Shown here one piece after another: positions 33,430 through 42,520 of a stretch of DNA of 64,000 bases. The DNA comes from Paludibacteraceae bacterium (GTDB taxonomy: Bacteria; Bacteroidota; Bacteroidia; Bacteroidales; Paludibacteraceae). Below the pieces are notes generated by a model. That model searched no databases, was not told the origin of the DNA, and saw only the letters and a program-made list of their open reading frames with translations. Made by a program: the position numbers and the translations under genes. The first letter of the stretch is position 1, and every line of letters begins with the position of its first letter. The stretch is taken from positions 62,001 to 126,000 of the forward strand of contig JAFPYI010000033.1 of NCBI GenBank assembly GCA_017412245.1, read 5' to 3'.

Positions 33430-34662
33430 TTATCCGAAGAATATCGGCGCGATGGCAAAGGCCGCAATAGCGCCTGCTAAATCAGCCAAAAGACAACAAG
33501 CAACTGCGTGTCGTGTGTTCTTGATATTTACCGAACCGAAATAGACTGCTAAGACATAAAATGTTGTGTCTGTCGTTCCTTGCAGGATACAACACAATCG
33601 TCCTACAAGACTATCTGCGCCATGAGTGGTCATAGCTTCGAGCATCAGTCCTCTTGCGCCGCTACCACTAAGCGGTTTCATAAGTGCTGTAGGAACTGCT
33701 CCTGCGAGATCTGGATTAATACCACAAGCACCAAAACACCATGCAATACCTTGTTCCAGCAAATCCATTGCTCCGCAAGCACGGAACATACCTACGGCAA
33801 CTAAAATGGCGATGAGGTAAGGAATAATACCGATAGCCACTTGGAAACCTCCTTTGGCGCCGTCTATAAATGCATCATAGACGTTGATTTTCTTGCACAT
33901 CGCCTGAATGACGAACCAGCAGATAACACCTAAAAGAAGTATGGCTGCAATAGCTGCAGATACAACTGATAATGCGTGTGGAGAGAGAAGAGTAGCACCC
34001 CAAACCATCAAACCGACTAATGCGGTTAAACCGATGATGGTTCCTAATACAACAGGGTCTTTTAACTTGATTTTTTGCGCCACGCACACACAAAGAAGTC
34101 CAACAAGTGTAGCAACATAAGTAGCAATCAAAATCGGCAGGAAAACATCTGCAGGATTGGCGGCTCCTAATTGTGCGCGGTAGGCCATGATAGTTGTCGG
34201 AATCAGTGTCAGTCCGCTTGCACCGAGTACAACGAACATAATCATGGCATTGGACGCTTTGGATTTGTCGGTGTTGAGTTCTTGCAACTCTCCCATTGCT
34301 TTCAATCCCATCGGCGTTGCGGCATTATCCAAACCAAGCATATTGGCCGCAATATTCATGAGCATGGTTCCGAAAACAGGATGACCTTTAGGAATATCCG
34401 GGAAGATACGGCTGAAGAACGGATTGATGGCTTTTCCAAGCGAATTTACTGCTCCGGCTTTCTCGCCGATCTTCATAATACCCATCCATAATGCAAGAAC
34501 ACCCGTCAAACCAAGTGAGAGTTCAAAACCTGTCTTGGCACTATCGAAGGTCGAATTTAGTATATCGGAAAATATATTGATATTACCAAAACACAGAGCT
34601 TGAATAAGCCCCATGATAACTGCTAAAAGAATAAGCGAAATCCAAATATAATTCAAAATCAT
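33430..34662 (-). CDS. Nucleoside-recognition domain (SpmA/SpmB-like) membrane protein
   Basis: 410 residues, about ten membrane helices in two halves. The first half (FDSAKTGFELSLGLTGVLAL, later FFSRIFPDIPKGHPVFGTML, NMLGLDNAATPMGLKAM) is SpmA-like; the second (FIDGAKGGFQVAIGIIPYL, ALMKPLSGSGARGLMLEAM) is SpmB-like. In Bacteroidota the two Gate-domain proteins of Bacillus spore maturation are fused. It is not a spore gene here; transport of a nucleoside-like or other small molecule is guessed. The ATG is only 4 nt beyond a -7 box (34674-34667), so the messenger should be leaderless or nearly so. Confidence 0.85.
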   Translation of the reverse strand: MILNYIWISLILLAVIMGLIQALCFGNINIFSDILNSTFDSAKTGFELSLGLTGVLALWMGIMKIGEKAGAVNSLGKAINPFFSRIFPDIPKGHPVFGTMLMNIAANMLGLDNAATPMGLKAMGELQELNTDKSKASNAMIMFVVLGASGLTLIPTTIMAYRAQLGAANPADVFLPILIATYVATLVGLLCVCVAQKIKLKDPVVLGTIIGLTALVGLMVWGATLLSPHALSVVSAAIAAILLLGVICWFVIQAMCKKINVYDAFIDGAKGGFQVAIGIIPYLIAILVAVGMFRACGAMDLLEQGIAWCFGACGINPDLAGAVPTALMKPLSGSGARGLMLEAMTTHGADSLVGRLCCILQGTTDTTFYVLAVYFGSVNIKNTRHAVACCLLADLAGAIAAFAIAPIFFG

Positions 34663-34666
34663 GGTG

Positions 34667-34698
34667 CAAAATTACACTTTTTTTTGGATATGTGCAAG
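34667..34698 (-). promoter_or_regulatory. Promoter of the SpmAB-like gene (overlapping divergent pair)
   Basis: Minus strand: -33 CTTG (34698-34695), 20-nt spacer with CACATATCC and an A-tract, -7 TAATTTTG (34674-34667). It overlaps the plus-strand promoter at 34683-34714. Confidence 0.68.
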
Positions 34699-34714
34699 AA
34701 AAATTGTAATTTTG
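34683..34714 (+). promoter_or_regulatory. Promoter of the methyltransferase gene (overlapping divergent pair)
   Basis: -33 TTTG (34683-34686), 20-nt spacer, -7 TAATTTTG (34707-34714). The ATG at 34723 is 8 nt further on. The -33 boxes of the two promoters lie within each other's spacers. Confidence 0.66.
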
Positions 34715-34722
34715 TGGCCGAA

Positions 34723-35535
34723 ATGCAGAATTACGATGCCTTATATCGAATCTATGCGTATGTTCGTCATATGCTGACAGCATGGAACACAACGGGTGAG
34801 GGAATTCATTCTCCATATCTGTTTCATCTGGTTAGTTTTGTACTGTGCGACAAGAATCGTTTTTACTGTTTTTCCGAGATAGAGCGTCGTCGAGAGGCTT
34901 TGCTGAATGATACGCGTGTTTTGGAGGTCGTTGATTATGGGTCCGGCGGTTCACCAGAAGGATTGCATGTACAGCGAAAAGTATGTGATATAGCGCATGG
35001 ACATTTGGAGCGTGCCGCAGTAGGACAGATGCTTTTTCGATTGGTGAATTTTCTCAGTCAAGATGCTAAACGTCCATTGGAGATATTGGAGTTGGGTACG
35101 TCATTAGGCATAACGACTGCATATCTGGCAATGCCCAATAGTCAAAATAAGGTGATGACCATGGAAGGAAGCAGCGCGGTTGCCAAGGTGGCACGGGAAC
35201 AATGGCAGGCGTTGCGTTTGAACAATATTGAATGTGTAGAAGGCCGAATAGAGGACACCTTATTAAATCGCGCGCGCGAGAGACTGGATTTAGCGTATGT
35301 GGATGCTAACCATACTTACGAAGCTACGCGACAATATGTGGAATATCTGCTGCCGAGATTGACTGAGAAAGGCATAATAGCGATTGACGATATCCATTAT
35401 TCGCGTGAGATGGAACGCGCTTGGAAAGTACTGCAAGCGGACGAGCGCGTAACGAGTAGTATGGATATGGGGCATATCGGATTGTTGTTTGTGGATAAAC
35501 ATTATCTTAAACGGCATTATCGTTTAAGACTATAA
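34723..35535 (+). CDS. Class I SAM-dependent methyltransferase
   Basis: 270 residues from the ATG at 34723, chosen because the upstream frame start lies within the promoter. After an N-terminal helical part (GEGIHSPYLFHLVSFVL), a Rossmann methyltransferase core starts near residue 120: LEILELGTSLGITTAYLAM (SAM-binding loop), KVMTMEGSSAVAKVAREQW, NIECVEGRIEDTL, LDLAYVDANHTYEATRQYV, IAIDDIHYSREMERAW. The order and the aspartates resemble O-methyltransferases acting on small molecules. The substrate is unknown. The next gene, a cobalamin adenosyltransferase, begins 12 nt later, so the two may be co-transcribed. Confidence 0.85.
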   Translation: MQNYDALYRIYAYVRHMLTAWNTTGEGIHSPYLFHLVSFVLCDKNRFYCFSEIERRREALLNDTRVLEVVDYGSGGSPEGLHVQRKVCDIAHGHLERAAVGQMLFRLVNFLSQDAKRPLEILELGTSLGITTAYLAMPNSQNKVMTMEGSSAVAKVAREQWQALRLNNIECVEGRIEDTLLNRARERLDLAYVDANHTYEATRQYVEYLLPRLTEKGIIAIDDIHYSREMERAWKVLQADERVTSSMDMGHIGLLFVDKHYLKRHYRLRL

Positions 35536-35547
35536 ATAATATTGTAT

Positions 35548-36066
35548 ATGGCAATTTATACAAAGACAGGAGACAAAGGCGAGACTTCATTGGCCAATGG
35601 TCAACGTGTTTCTAAAGCCGATGCACGGTTGGAAGCGTACGGAACAATAGATGAATTAAATAGTTTCATCGGTTGGTTGCACGTGTCATGTGCATCTTCT
35701 CAACAAAAAACGGATGCGCAGTTAAAATGGGTGCAAGACAAATTATTTAACTTAGGTGCATTATTGAGCTGTGCTGACGGTGAGTGGATTCAAGACGCAG
35801 ATGTCAAACAGCTCGAGGCGTGGATTGATGAGATGCAAGCAGAAGTGCCAAAGCAAAAATCATTTATCCTTCCTTCAGGAACAGAGGCATCTTGCCGTGC
35901 TCAGATATGCAGAACGGTATGCCGTCGTGCCGAACGAAAGATGATAGGAATCGATATACCGGAAGTAAGTGCTCGTTTTGTCAATCGACTAAGCGATTAC
36001 TTGTTTGTGTTGAGCCGTTATTTGAATTTTTTGGCAGGTCAAAAAGAAGAAAATTGGACTGCATAA
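35548..36066 (+). CDS. Cob(I)alamin adenosyltransferase (PduO type)
   Basis: 172 residues from the ATG at 35548; a TTG two codons earlier is less likely. PduO/MMAB-type corrinoid adenosyltransferases transfer the adenosyl group of ATP to cob(I)alamin. The ATP-binding N-terminus YTKTGDKGETSLANGQRVSK is diagnostic, as are YGTIDELNSFIGWL, LPSGTEASCRAQICRTVCRR, RAERKM and FVNRLSDYLFVLSRYLN. The product supplies adenosylcobalamin for mutases such as methylmalonyl-CoA mutase. I looked for a cobalamin riboswitch upstream and saw none. Confidence 0.92.
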   Translation: MAIYTKTGDKGETSLANGQRVSKADARLEAYGTIDELNSFIGWLHVSCASSQQKTDAQLKWVQDKLFNLGALLSCADGEWIQDADVKQLEAWIDEMQAEVPKQKSFILPSGTEASCRAQICRTVCRRAERKMIGIDIPEVSARFVNRLSDYLFVLSRYLNFLAGQKEENWTA

Positions 36067-36140
36067 AAACCCACAAAAAGAAGAAAAATGGCGTAAAATG
36101 TTGAAAAATCATCAAAAAATGTAAATTATTGTGATAAAAA

Positions 36141-36172
36141 CTTGCACGTATCGAAACTTTTTACTACTTTTG
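36141..36172 (+). promoter_or_regulatory. Promoter upstream of DUF2795-porP
   Basis: -33 CTTG (36141-36144), 20-nt spacer starting CACGTATCGAAA, -7 TACTTTTG (36165-36172). It gives a leader of about 85 nt before the ATG at 36262 and could drive the whole porP-gldKLMN block. Confidence 0.65.
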
Positions 36173-36261
36173 CACGATAATTTTGAAGAAGTGTACCCAT
36201 TTGTAGGTTAATCGTCGCATGATTGTGGCGCGTTTTGACGTCAAAAAGTTTAGTTACTGGT

Positions 36262-36492
36262 ATGTATTGGACATTAGAATTAGCATCGAAGTTGGATGAC
36301 GCACCCTGGCCGGCTACAAAGGAAGAATTATTGGATTACGCCAATCGTACGGGGGCTCCGGCTGAGGTTATAGAGAACTTAAGTGAGTTGGAAGAAGAGG
36401 ACGAGGAGCAGGTTTATGATAGCATCTTGGATATATGGCCGGACTATCCTACTCGGGATGAGGATTTCTTCTTCGTTGAAGACGAATATTAA
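36262..36492 (+). CDS. DUF2795 family protein
   Basis: 76 residues from the ATG at 36262 (MYWTLELASKLDDAPWPATK). The opening, the TGAPAEVIENLSELEE segment and the acidic end (DIWPDYPTRDEDFFFVEDEY) are those of a small conserved Bacteroidota protein related to DUF2795. Very acidic, no signal peptide. Function unknown. It is the first gene after the promoter at 36141-36172, 16 nt before porP; conserved placement of this gene near T9SS genes would hint at a linked role, but I cannot check that here. Confidence 0.8.
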   Translation: MYWTLELASKLDDAPWPATKEELLDYANRTGAPAEVIENLSELEEEDEEQVYDSILDIWPDYPTRDEDFFFVEDEY

Positions 36493-36508
36493 GTCAAGCA
36501 ATATATCT

Positions 36509-37456
36509 GTGCGTAGATATTTAGTTCTTCTGCTCGCCTTTACAGGCATTCTTACTGCGAGTGCGCAGTTTGATCCGCAGCTGGGACAATATATGTATTT
36601 AGCAGCCGCCTATAATCCTGCAGCGGCAGGAGAAGGAGATTTAATGAAGGTTGCAGGTGTGCATCGCATGCAGTATGTGGATATCACAAATGCACCGATG
36701 AGTACTTGGTTCTCATTCAGTTCTCCGTTTGTAATAGGCAAAACCCATCATGGTGCTGGTGTGCGGTTTCTGAATGACCGTTATGGCTTGTTCACGACGC
36801 AATCGTTTTATGTGCAGTATGCCTATCGCCAGCGTTTGGGTAAAGGTTATTTGAGTATCGGCGTTGATTTGGGCTTTGTAAATGTTGGTTTCCGAGGCGA
36901 TTCGGTCAATCTGAGCCAAATGGGCGATGAGTATCACGAATCAGATGCGTCTATTCCAACAGCCAGCAAGTCAGGAATGAAGTTTGACATGGGATTGGGA
37001 CTCTACTATGCTACACCGGTTTGGTGGGTAGGTGCAAGTTACAGCCATTTGCTTCGACCGACGATAGACTGGGATGAGTATTCACAAGTCCGATTGACAG
37101 GAACGATGTATGTAGTCGGTGGATACCATTTCCGATTGAAAGACAATCGAGATTGGGTATTGACTCCGAGTGCAATGGTCATGAGCGATTTCGCAAGCTG
37201 GGATGTGAACTTGACGTTGATGTGCGATTACAGAGATCGGTATCGTTGGGGATTGGGATACAGAATAGCCGGAAGTGTGAATATATTATTAGGAGTTGAT
37301 ATTATCTCAGGTTTGCAATTGGGGTACAGTTGCGAATTGCCGACAAACAAACTGCTGTTAGAGAGCTACGGAAGTCATGAGATATATCTGTCATACGGAT
37401 TTGATATACTGAAACCAAAACGGACAAACAAATATAAATCAGTTAGGTATTTATAA
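36509..37456 (+). CDS. porP: Type IX secretion system membrane protein, PorP/SprF family
   Basis: 315 residues from the GTG at 36509; the open frame extends up to 36383 but overlaps DUF2795. The chosen start yields a signal peptide (RRYLVLLLAFTGILTASAQ). The mature start FDPQLGQYMYLAAAYNPAAA is the PorP/SprF hallmark, followed by MSTWFSFSSPFVIGKTHHGA and a 14-or-so-strand barrel ending ESYGSHEIYLSYGFDILKPK. PorP is an outer-membrane T9SS protein, made with gldKLMN, that links the PorK-PorN ring to the outer membrane or acts in substrate handling. The order porP-gldK-gldL-gldM-gldN is the classic one. Confidence 0.92.
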   Translation: MRRYLVLLLAFTGILTASAQFDPQLGQYMYLAAAYNPAAAGEGDLMKVAGVHRMQYVDITNAPMSTWFSFSSPFVIGKTHHGAGVRFLNDRYGLFTTQSFYVQYAYRQRLGKGYLSIGVDLGFVNVGFRGDSVNLSQMGDEYHESDASIPTASKSGMKFDMGLGLYYATPVWWVGASYSHLLRPTIDWDEYSQVRLTGTMYVVGGYHFRLKDNRDWVLTPSAMVMSDFASWDVNLTLMCDYRDRYRWGLGYRIAGSVNILLGVDIISGLQLGYSCELPTNKLLLESYGSHEIYLSYGFDILKPKRTNKYKSVRYL

Positions 37457-37490
37457 AATTAAGTTGAAAATTAATCGACTAATTACCAAT

Positions 37491-38837
37491 ATGAAAGTAA
37501 CAAAGATTTTGCCATTGGTCGTATTCGCGATTGCTTTGGCTAGTTGCAACAAGCCGGCGGGAGAGTTAGTAGGAGCTCGCAATTCCGGTAACTTTAAGGA
37601 GGCTAATCCTTATGGTATGCTGTTCATCAAGAAAGGTAGTTTCATGATGGGAGCAAACACTCAATCGGCTGTATTTGAGCAACCTGACAATGTTGTGATG
37701 GTTACGGTAGATGCGTTCTGGATGGACGAGACCGAAATCACCAACAACGAGTACACTCAGTTCGTACATTGGGTACGTGACTCGATTGCATTAACTAATC
37801 TGGTTGCAGCAGGTATGACAGATTATGCTATTCAACCGAAAGACGAGGATTTCGACGAAGAGAACTTCCGTTTGGATTGGCGTAAGAAAGTGCCTTGGGA
37901 CAGCAAGGAAGAGGATGTAGTGGACGCATTGTCGTCTATGTATTATTCAGATGGAACGCTGAAGACCAATTATCTTCACTATCGTTACAACTGGGTTAAT
38001 ATGGATGAGGCTCTTCCTCAACGTAATAAATTTGACGTTGCAACAAGTTCCTATCCTAAAGGTGCTACCGCTCGTGTAGATACTTTCTGGGTAGATGAGA
38101 TTGGCGCAATCCACGACTCTACTATTTATCGTCCGTTGAGAGAACCGAAAGATCTTTTGACCGAGAAGATAATTTGTATCTATCCGGATACATTGGTATG
38201 GGCTCGTGACTTCCAATTCTCGTACAATGATCCGTTGCTTCATATGTACTTCAAACACCCGGGTTATGCTGAATATCCGGTAGTTGGTGTTACATGGGAA
38301 CAAGCACATGCATTCTGCAACTGGCGTACCAAATTATTTAACCAGTATTCATCTGCAGAGGCTAATGAATATCGTTTGCCGACAGAGGCTCAATGGGAGT
38401 ATGCAGCACGCGGTGGTCGTAAATTGGCGATGTATCCGTGGGGTGGCAATTATGCTCGTGACGGCAAGGGATGTTTCTTTGCTAACTTCAAACCTTATCG
38501 TGGTGCTTACAACGATGATACGGGTACTACCACTATGAAAGTGGCTCAATATCGTCCGAATGATTTCGGTTTGTTCGATATGGCTGGTAACGTATCTGAG
38601 TGGACTAACTCTGCTTATCAAAGCGCAGCAAATACGCATATCCATGACTTGAATCCGGATTATAGCTATATGGCTCGTAAAGCGGATCCTGACATCCTGA
38701 AACGTAAAATAGTTAAAGGTGGTAGCTGGAAAGATATCAGTTACTTCATGCAATGCGGTGTGCGCACGTACGAGTATCAATATGAGAGCCGTCCTTACAT
38801 TGGCTTCCGTTGCGTACGTTCATATATTGGAGAATAA
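37491..38837 (+). CDS. gldK: Gliding motility/T9SS lipoprotein GldK (PorK)
   Basis: 448 residues from the ATG at 37491. A lipoprotein signal ends in ALASC with Cys19 as the lipidated residue. The body is an SUMF1/formylglycine-generating-enzyme-like fold: MLFIKKGSFMMGANTQSA, DAFWMDETEITNNEYTQFVH, YPVVGVTWEQAHAFCNWRTK, EYRLPTEAQWEYAARGGRK, DMAGNVSEWTNSAY and YIGFRCVRSY at the end. It is used for structure, not catalysis. GldK forms periplasmic rings with GldN below the outer membrane. Followed by gldL after 41 nt. Confidence 0.95.
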   Translation: MKVTKILPLVVFAIALASCNKPAGELVGARNSGNFKEANPYGMLFIKKGSFMMGANTQSAVFEQPDNVVMVTVDAFWMDETEITNNEYTQFVHWVRDSIALTNLVAAGMTDYAIQPKDEDFDEENFRLDWRKKVPWDSKEEDVVDALSSMYYSDGTLKTNYLHYRYNWVNMDEALPQRNKFDVATSSYPKGATARVDTFWVDEIGAIHDSTIYRPLREPKDLLTEKIICIYPDTLVWARDFQFSYNDPLLHMYFKHPGYAEYPVVGVTWEQAHAFCNWRTKLFNQYSSAEANEYRLPTEAQWEYAARGGRKLAMYPWGGNYARDGKGCFFANFKPYRGAYNDDTGTTTMKVAQYRPNDFGLFDMAGNVSEWTNSAYQSAANTHIHDLNPDYSYMARKADPDILKRKIVKGGSWKDISYFMQCGVRTYEYQYESRPYIGFRCVRSYIGE

Positions 38838-38878
38838 TTAAAAACAAAATACATTAACTTTTAAGTTATAAAGAAACT

Positions 38879-39883
38879 ATGGCTACAGAAAACGCTGCAA
38901 AAAAAGGTTTTGGTGCAAGGTTTATGCATTGGTATGAATCATACCAAGGTAAAAATGTGGTAAACATCGTTTATTCGGCAGGTGCGTCGGTGGTAATCGT
39001 CGGTGCGTTGTTTAAAATTCTTCACTGGCCGTTGGCAAGTCAAGTGCTGATGGTGGGTATGTTTACCGAGGCTTTCTTGTTCTTGATAGGTACATTAGAG
39101 CATCCGCATCCTGAATTCCACTGGGAGAACGTGTTCCCGCAATTGTTGGAATATGGAACCAAACCGGAGTTGTTAGAGGCAAAAGCTAATCAACCTCGTC
39201 CTACCCTGTTAGGTGCAGGTAGTGAAGAAGGTGCTCCTGTTTCCGGTGAAAAAGGCCGTGCAGCAGTGCCAGCTTTGAAAGATGAAGACTTACAAGCTTT
39301 GAAAGACGGTATAGCTGATTTGGCAAAAACAGCATCGCAATTTAGCGAGTTAGGCAAAGTGGCTCAAACTGGCGTTAAACTGGGTGAGAAATTAGCAGCA
39401 GCTGAAGTAGCTACATCTGAATATACAACAAAGTTGTCTGCAGCAGGTTCTGCAACTGACTCTTTCGCTCAAGTAACAAATGATCTGTCCGGAACTTACG
39501 CTCAAGTAACGGAAGATATGAAGCACGTAGTAGCCGGTACTGAAGCATACAAAGCAAGTGTTGATTTGGTAGGTCAAAAATTGGCTTCTTTGAATTCTGT
39601 ATATGAATTGCAACTGCAAGCAATGAATGCTCATATTGAGGCTATCAAGGCTCAAGCAGCAACTGTTCAAACACAAATAGAGGCTGGTAAAGAGCAAGCT
39701 GCTGCAGTTAAAGAACAAGTAGCAGCAGTCAAAGAGCAAGTAGATGCTCAAAAGAATATTGCAGCTTCTGCTCGCGAAGCTGCAGAGGTTCAAGCTGCAT
39801 TTGTTGCAGAGTCTAAGACTTTGAAGAAACAAATCACAGATTTGAATGCAGTATATGGCAACATGCTGAATGCATTGGCATAA
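38879..39883 (+). CDS. gldL: T9SS motor protein GldL (PorL)
   Basis: 334 residues. Two membrane helices come first (VNIVYSAGASVVIVGALFKI, LMVGMFTEAFLFLIGTLEHP); the second carries the conserved Glu in TEAFLF implicated in proton flow. The rest is cytoplasmic: a linker, then long Ala/Gln/Lys/Glu coiled coil (about 170-330; EAIKAQAATVQTQIEAGKEQ). With GldM it forms the proton-driven motor that powers T9SS and gliding. The coiled-coil tail is typical for the family and longer in Bacteroidales. Between gldK and gldM. Confidence 0.95.
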   Translation: MATENAAKKGFGARFMHWYESYQGKNVVNIVYSAGASVVIVGALFKILHWPLASQVLMVGMFTEAFLFLIGTLEHPHPEFHWENVFPQLLEYGTKPELLEAKANQPRPTLLGAGSEEGAPVSGEKGRAAVPALKDEDLQALKDGIADLAKTASQFSELGKVAQTGVKLGEKLAAAEVATSEYTTKLSAAGSATDSFAQVTNDLSGTYAQVTEDMKHVVAGTEAYKASVDLVGQKLASLNSVYELQLQAMNAHIEAIKAQAATVQTQIEAGKEQAAAVKEQVAAVKEQVDAQKNIAASAREAAEVQAAFVAESKTLKKQITDLNAVYGNMLNALA

Positions 39884-39929
39884 TTCAATTAGAACGCATT
39901 AAGGTATAAAACATTAAAACACTTCAGCA

Positions 39930-41498
39930 ATGGGTGGAGCAAAAAACTGTCCGGAAACCCCGAGACAAAAAATGATAGGTATGATGTACTTGGTGCTGAC
40001 AGCCATGTTGGCATTGAACGTAAGTACAGATATCTTGAATGGTTTTACATTGGTTGACAATAGTCTTCATTCCTCTATCGCTGCATCTAACACTCGTAAC
40101 GCTAAACTTTATACGGATTTCCAAGCAGCAAACGCGGATAACCCTGAAAAAACGCAAGAGTGGTTCGATAAAGCCAAAGAGGTGCAAAAACGTGCGGACT
40201 CCCTGTATGCTTATATTCAGGACTTCAAAGAGCATATCGCTATCTTAGCGGATGGTAAAAAGAAAGTAGAAGCTCGTAAAGCAAACGGAGAAGATCCTAC
40301 ACGTCATATTGAAGGTAATTCCAATTTGGATGTAACTGGACAATATGCAATTAATGAAGGTAACGGCCAGATTTTGAAAGAGATGGTTGCTTACTTCCGT
40401 GATTATACAGATAGTATTGTAGAAAACGATTTTGAGTTGCGCAGTTCTATTCGCCAGAATTTAGCTACAGATCGTGGATACAACTCACACGAGAAAGACT
40501 CTTGTGATTGGGAAATAGCAATCTTTGAAGGAATGCCGGTAGGTGCATCTATCACCATCTTGACAAAGATGCAAAACGATGTTCGTTCAATAGAAAGTGA
40601 AGTAATTCAATATTTGATGGACCAAACTGATGCAGGTGACTTGCGCGTAAATAAATTGAACGCGTACGTGATACCTAATTCAAATTATGTGATTCGTGGC
40701 GGTCGTTATACTGCACAGATTATCTTGGCCGCTATCGACTCTACGCAACGTCCGGAATATTATGTAGAAGGTCAACGTATCAACGATCAAGGTCTCTATG
40801 AAGTACCGGCAACAGGTATCGGTTTGAAAAAATATTCAGGTTGGATTGCATACCAAAACCCATCAACCGGTCAAATGGAAAATTTGCCGTTCCAAAGCGA
40901 GTATAGCGTTGGAGAACCGGCAGTGACCATTTCCAATACAGACTTGAACATCATGTATCGTGGTTACGATAACAAGTTCTCAATTTCTGTTCCGGGTGTA
41001 TCCAATGATAAGATTCGCGTGAGTGTCGATGGCGCATCGGCTCATCAGAGCGGAGGTTTTTGGATTATCAAACCGGGTGACGGTCCTAAAACAGTATCCA
41101 TATCTGTGTCTGCAGAATTGGATGGTCGTATGCAACCGATGGGTCGTAAAGACTACCGTGTGAAAGCTTTGCCGAAACCGGGTGCATATTTCCGTTCAGG
41201 AGAGAAAGAGTATTCAGATGGAAACATCTCTCGTGGTGCTTTGCTGAATGGTGCTGCCTCTGTGATTGCTTCATACGGTCCGGATGGATTGCTCGACTTA
41301 CCTTACCAAGTAACCAGTTTTAAAGTAAATATTAATGGTGTGTTGACAGAAGCTCGTGGCAATAAGTTTACGGCAGATCAACGTCAACGTTTGGAAAAAC
41401 TGAAAATGGGTGCTATCGTGGTCATTACCGATATCCGTGCTAAAGGTCCGGATGGCAAAGAGACACGTCTGTCACCAATCCCACTATCTCTGAATTAA
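39930..41498 (+). CDS. gldM: T9SS motor protein GldM (PorM)
   Basis: 522 residues, about the length of PorM. GGAKNCPETPRQKMIGMMYL starts the protein, followed by the single membrane helix (LVLTAMLALNVSTDIL) and a long periplasmic part with four domains. The last (about residues 410-520, RGALLNGAASVIASYGPDGL) should bind the GldK-GldN ring. GldM spans the periplasm and rotates to transmit energy from GldL. Highly conserved N-terminus, so the call is secure. gldN starts 12 nt later. Confidence 0.95.
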   Translation: MGGAKNCPETPRQKMIGMMYLVLTAMLALNVSTDILNGFTLVDNSLHSSIAASNTRNAKLYTDFQAANADNPEKTQEWFDKAKEVQKRADSLYAYIQDFKEHIAILADGKKKVEARKANGEDPTRHIEGNSNLDVTGQYAINEGNGQILKEMVAYFRDYTDSIVENDFELRSSIRQNLATDRGYNSHEKDSCDWEIAIFEGMPVGASITILTKMQNDVRSIESEVIQYLMDQTDAGDLRVNKLNAYVIPNSNYVIRGGRYTAQIILAAIDSTQRPEYYVEGQRINDQGLYEVPATGIGLKKYSGWIAYQNPSTGQMENLPFQSEYSVGEPAVTISNTDLNIMYRGYDNKFSISVPGVSNDKIRVSVDGASAHQSGGFWIIKPGDGPKTVSISVSAELDGRMQPMGRKDYRVKALPKPGAYFRSGEKEYSDGNISRGALLNGAASVIASYGPDGLLDLPYQVTSFKVNINGVLTEARGNKFTADQRQRLEKLKMGAIVVITDIRAKGPDGKETRLSPIPLSLN

Positions 41499-41510
41499 TA
41501 CCTAAAAGTT

Positions 41511-42458
41511 ATGATAAAGAAGATTAGTATTCTCGCATGTATGATGCTTGGAATCTTAACCGCCCAAGCACAACACAAAGTAGTCTCGTTTTTTGACGAG
41601 GTAGGTAGTGCACGAATCCAAACAGAGGAGTTCTCTCAAGCACATGATACAATCGTTAAAGTGGATCACCGCATTGACGATGTTATATGGGCTCGTTATG
41701 TCTATCGCGTAATCGATATGCGCTATAAACAGAACTACCAATTGTACTTCCCTGTTAAATCTGACGATGCTGATTATCGTAATCTTTTCAAAGTGATTAC
41801 AGATGCAGTTGTTGACGGATTGCCTATTTACGAGAAAAACATGGAAACCATTAAGCCGGATTTGCATCAAGAACCAATTCCGCGTAATGTGCTTCCGAAT
41901 ATGTTTATGGCAGACGACCCGTTGGCTGACTATTCTGACGATCCGACACACTTTGATGTTAGTTCATCAGATGCTATGTTGATTCACTATGACAGCGTAT
42001 CAGACGAGTTGTCATTCCACTTCTATCCGTTTGAGAGTTTGGTTAAGAATCAACTGAAATATTTGATTCAGGAAGTTGTATTCTTTGACAAACACACGTC
42101 TCGTTTGCATTCAAAGATTATGGCTATCGCTCCTCTGCAATCAGATCTGATTACTACTCGTGATAGTTCGAATATAATGAATTCACTCCGTGAGTCGATT
42201 ATGTTCTGGATCGCGTTTGATGATTTGCGTCCTTATTTGGCAATGCAATATGCTATTCCAAGCCGCAATGAGGTTAAACGTGTTACATTTGACGAGTTCT
42301 TCCAGAAACACCTTTATACGAGTTATATCGTAGGTGAAGGCAATATGTATAACCGCTGGATTCCTGACTACGCTAAGACGGAAAAGGAAGTGAAGAAAGA
42401 GCAACAACGTATTGCAGATGAATTGCTGAATTTTGAGCAAGACCTCTGGGAATATTAA
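41511..42458 (+). CDS. gldN: T9SS ring protein GldN (PorN)
   Basis: 315 residues. A signal peptide (KKISILACMMLGILTAQAQ) precedes HKVVSFFDEVGSARIQTEEF. VDHRIDDVIWARYVYRVIDM and RYKQNYQLYFPVKSDDADYR are the conserved family core; SLRESIMFWIAFDDLRPYLA and TFDEFFQKHLYTSYIVGEGN mark the C-terminal half. GldN binds GldK in the periplasmic ring of the T9SS. It is the last gene of the operon, closed by a strong terminator at 42472-42499. Confidence 0.94.
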   Translation: MIKKISILACMMLGILTAQAQHKVVSFFDEVGSARIQTEEFSQAHDTIVKVDHRIDDVIWARYVYRVIDMRYKQNYQLYFPVKSDDADYRNLFKVITDAVVDGLPIYEKNMETIKPDLHQEPIPRNVLPNMFMADDPLADYSDDPTHFDVSSSDAMLIHYDSVSDELSFHFYPFESLVKNQLKYLIQEVVFFDKHTSRLHSKIMAIAPLQSDLITTRDSSNIMNSLRESIMFWIAFDDLRPYLAMQYAIPSRNEVKRVTFDEFFQKHLYTSYIVGEGNMYNRWIPDYAKTEKEVKKEQQRIADELLNFEQDLWEY

Positions 42459-42471
42459 AAGACAATATAAA

Positions 42472-42499
42472 AGGGGGCAGGCGGATACCTGCCCCTTTT
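42472..42499 (+). terminator. Rho-independent terminator after gldN
   Basis: GGGGCAGG (42474-42481) pairs with CCTGCCCC (42488-42495) around a 6-nt loop and is followed by TTTT (42496-42499). A textbook intrinsic terminator that ends the porP-gldKLMN block. Confidence 0.88.
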
Positions 42500-42520
42500 G
42501 CGCATTTTCGGTAAGAATAT

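Noticed and set aside
35448..35547. Cobalamin riboswitch upstream of the adenosyltransferase gene
   Set aside because: Only 12 nt separate it from the preceding gene and no B12-box-like sequence is present.
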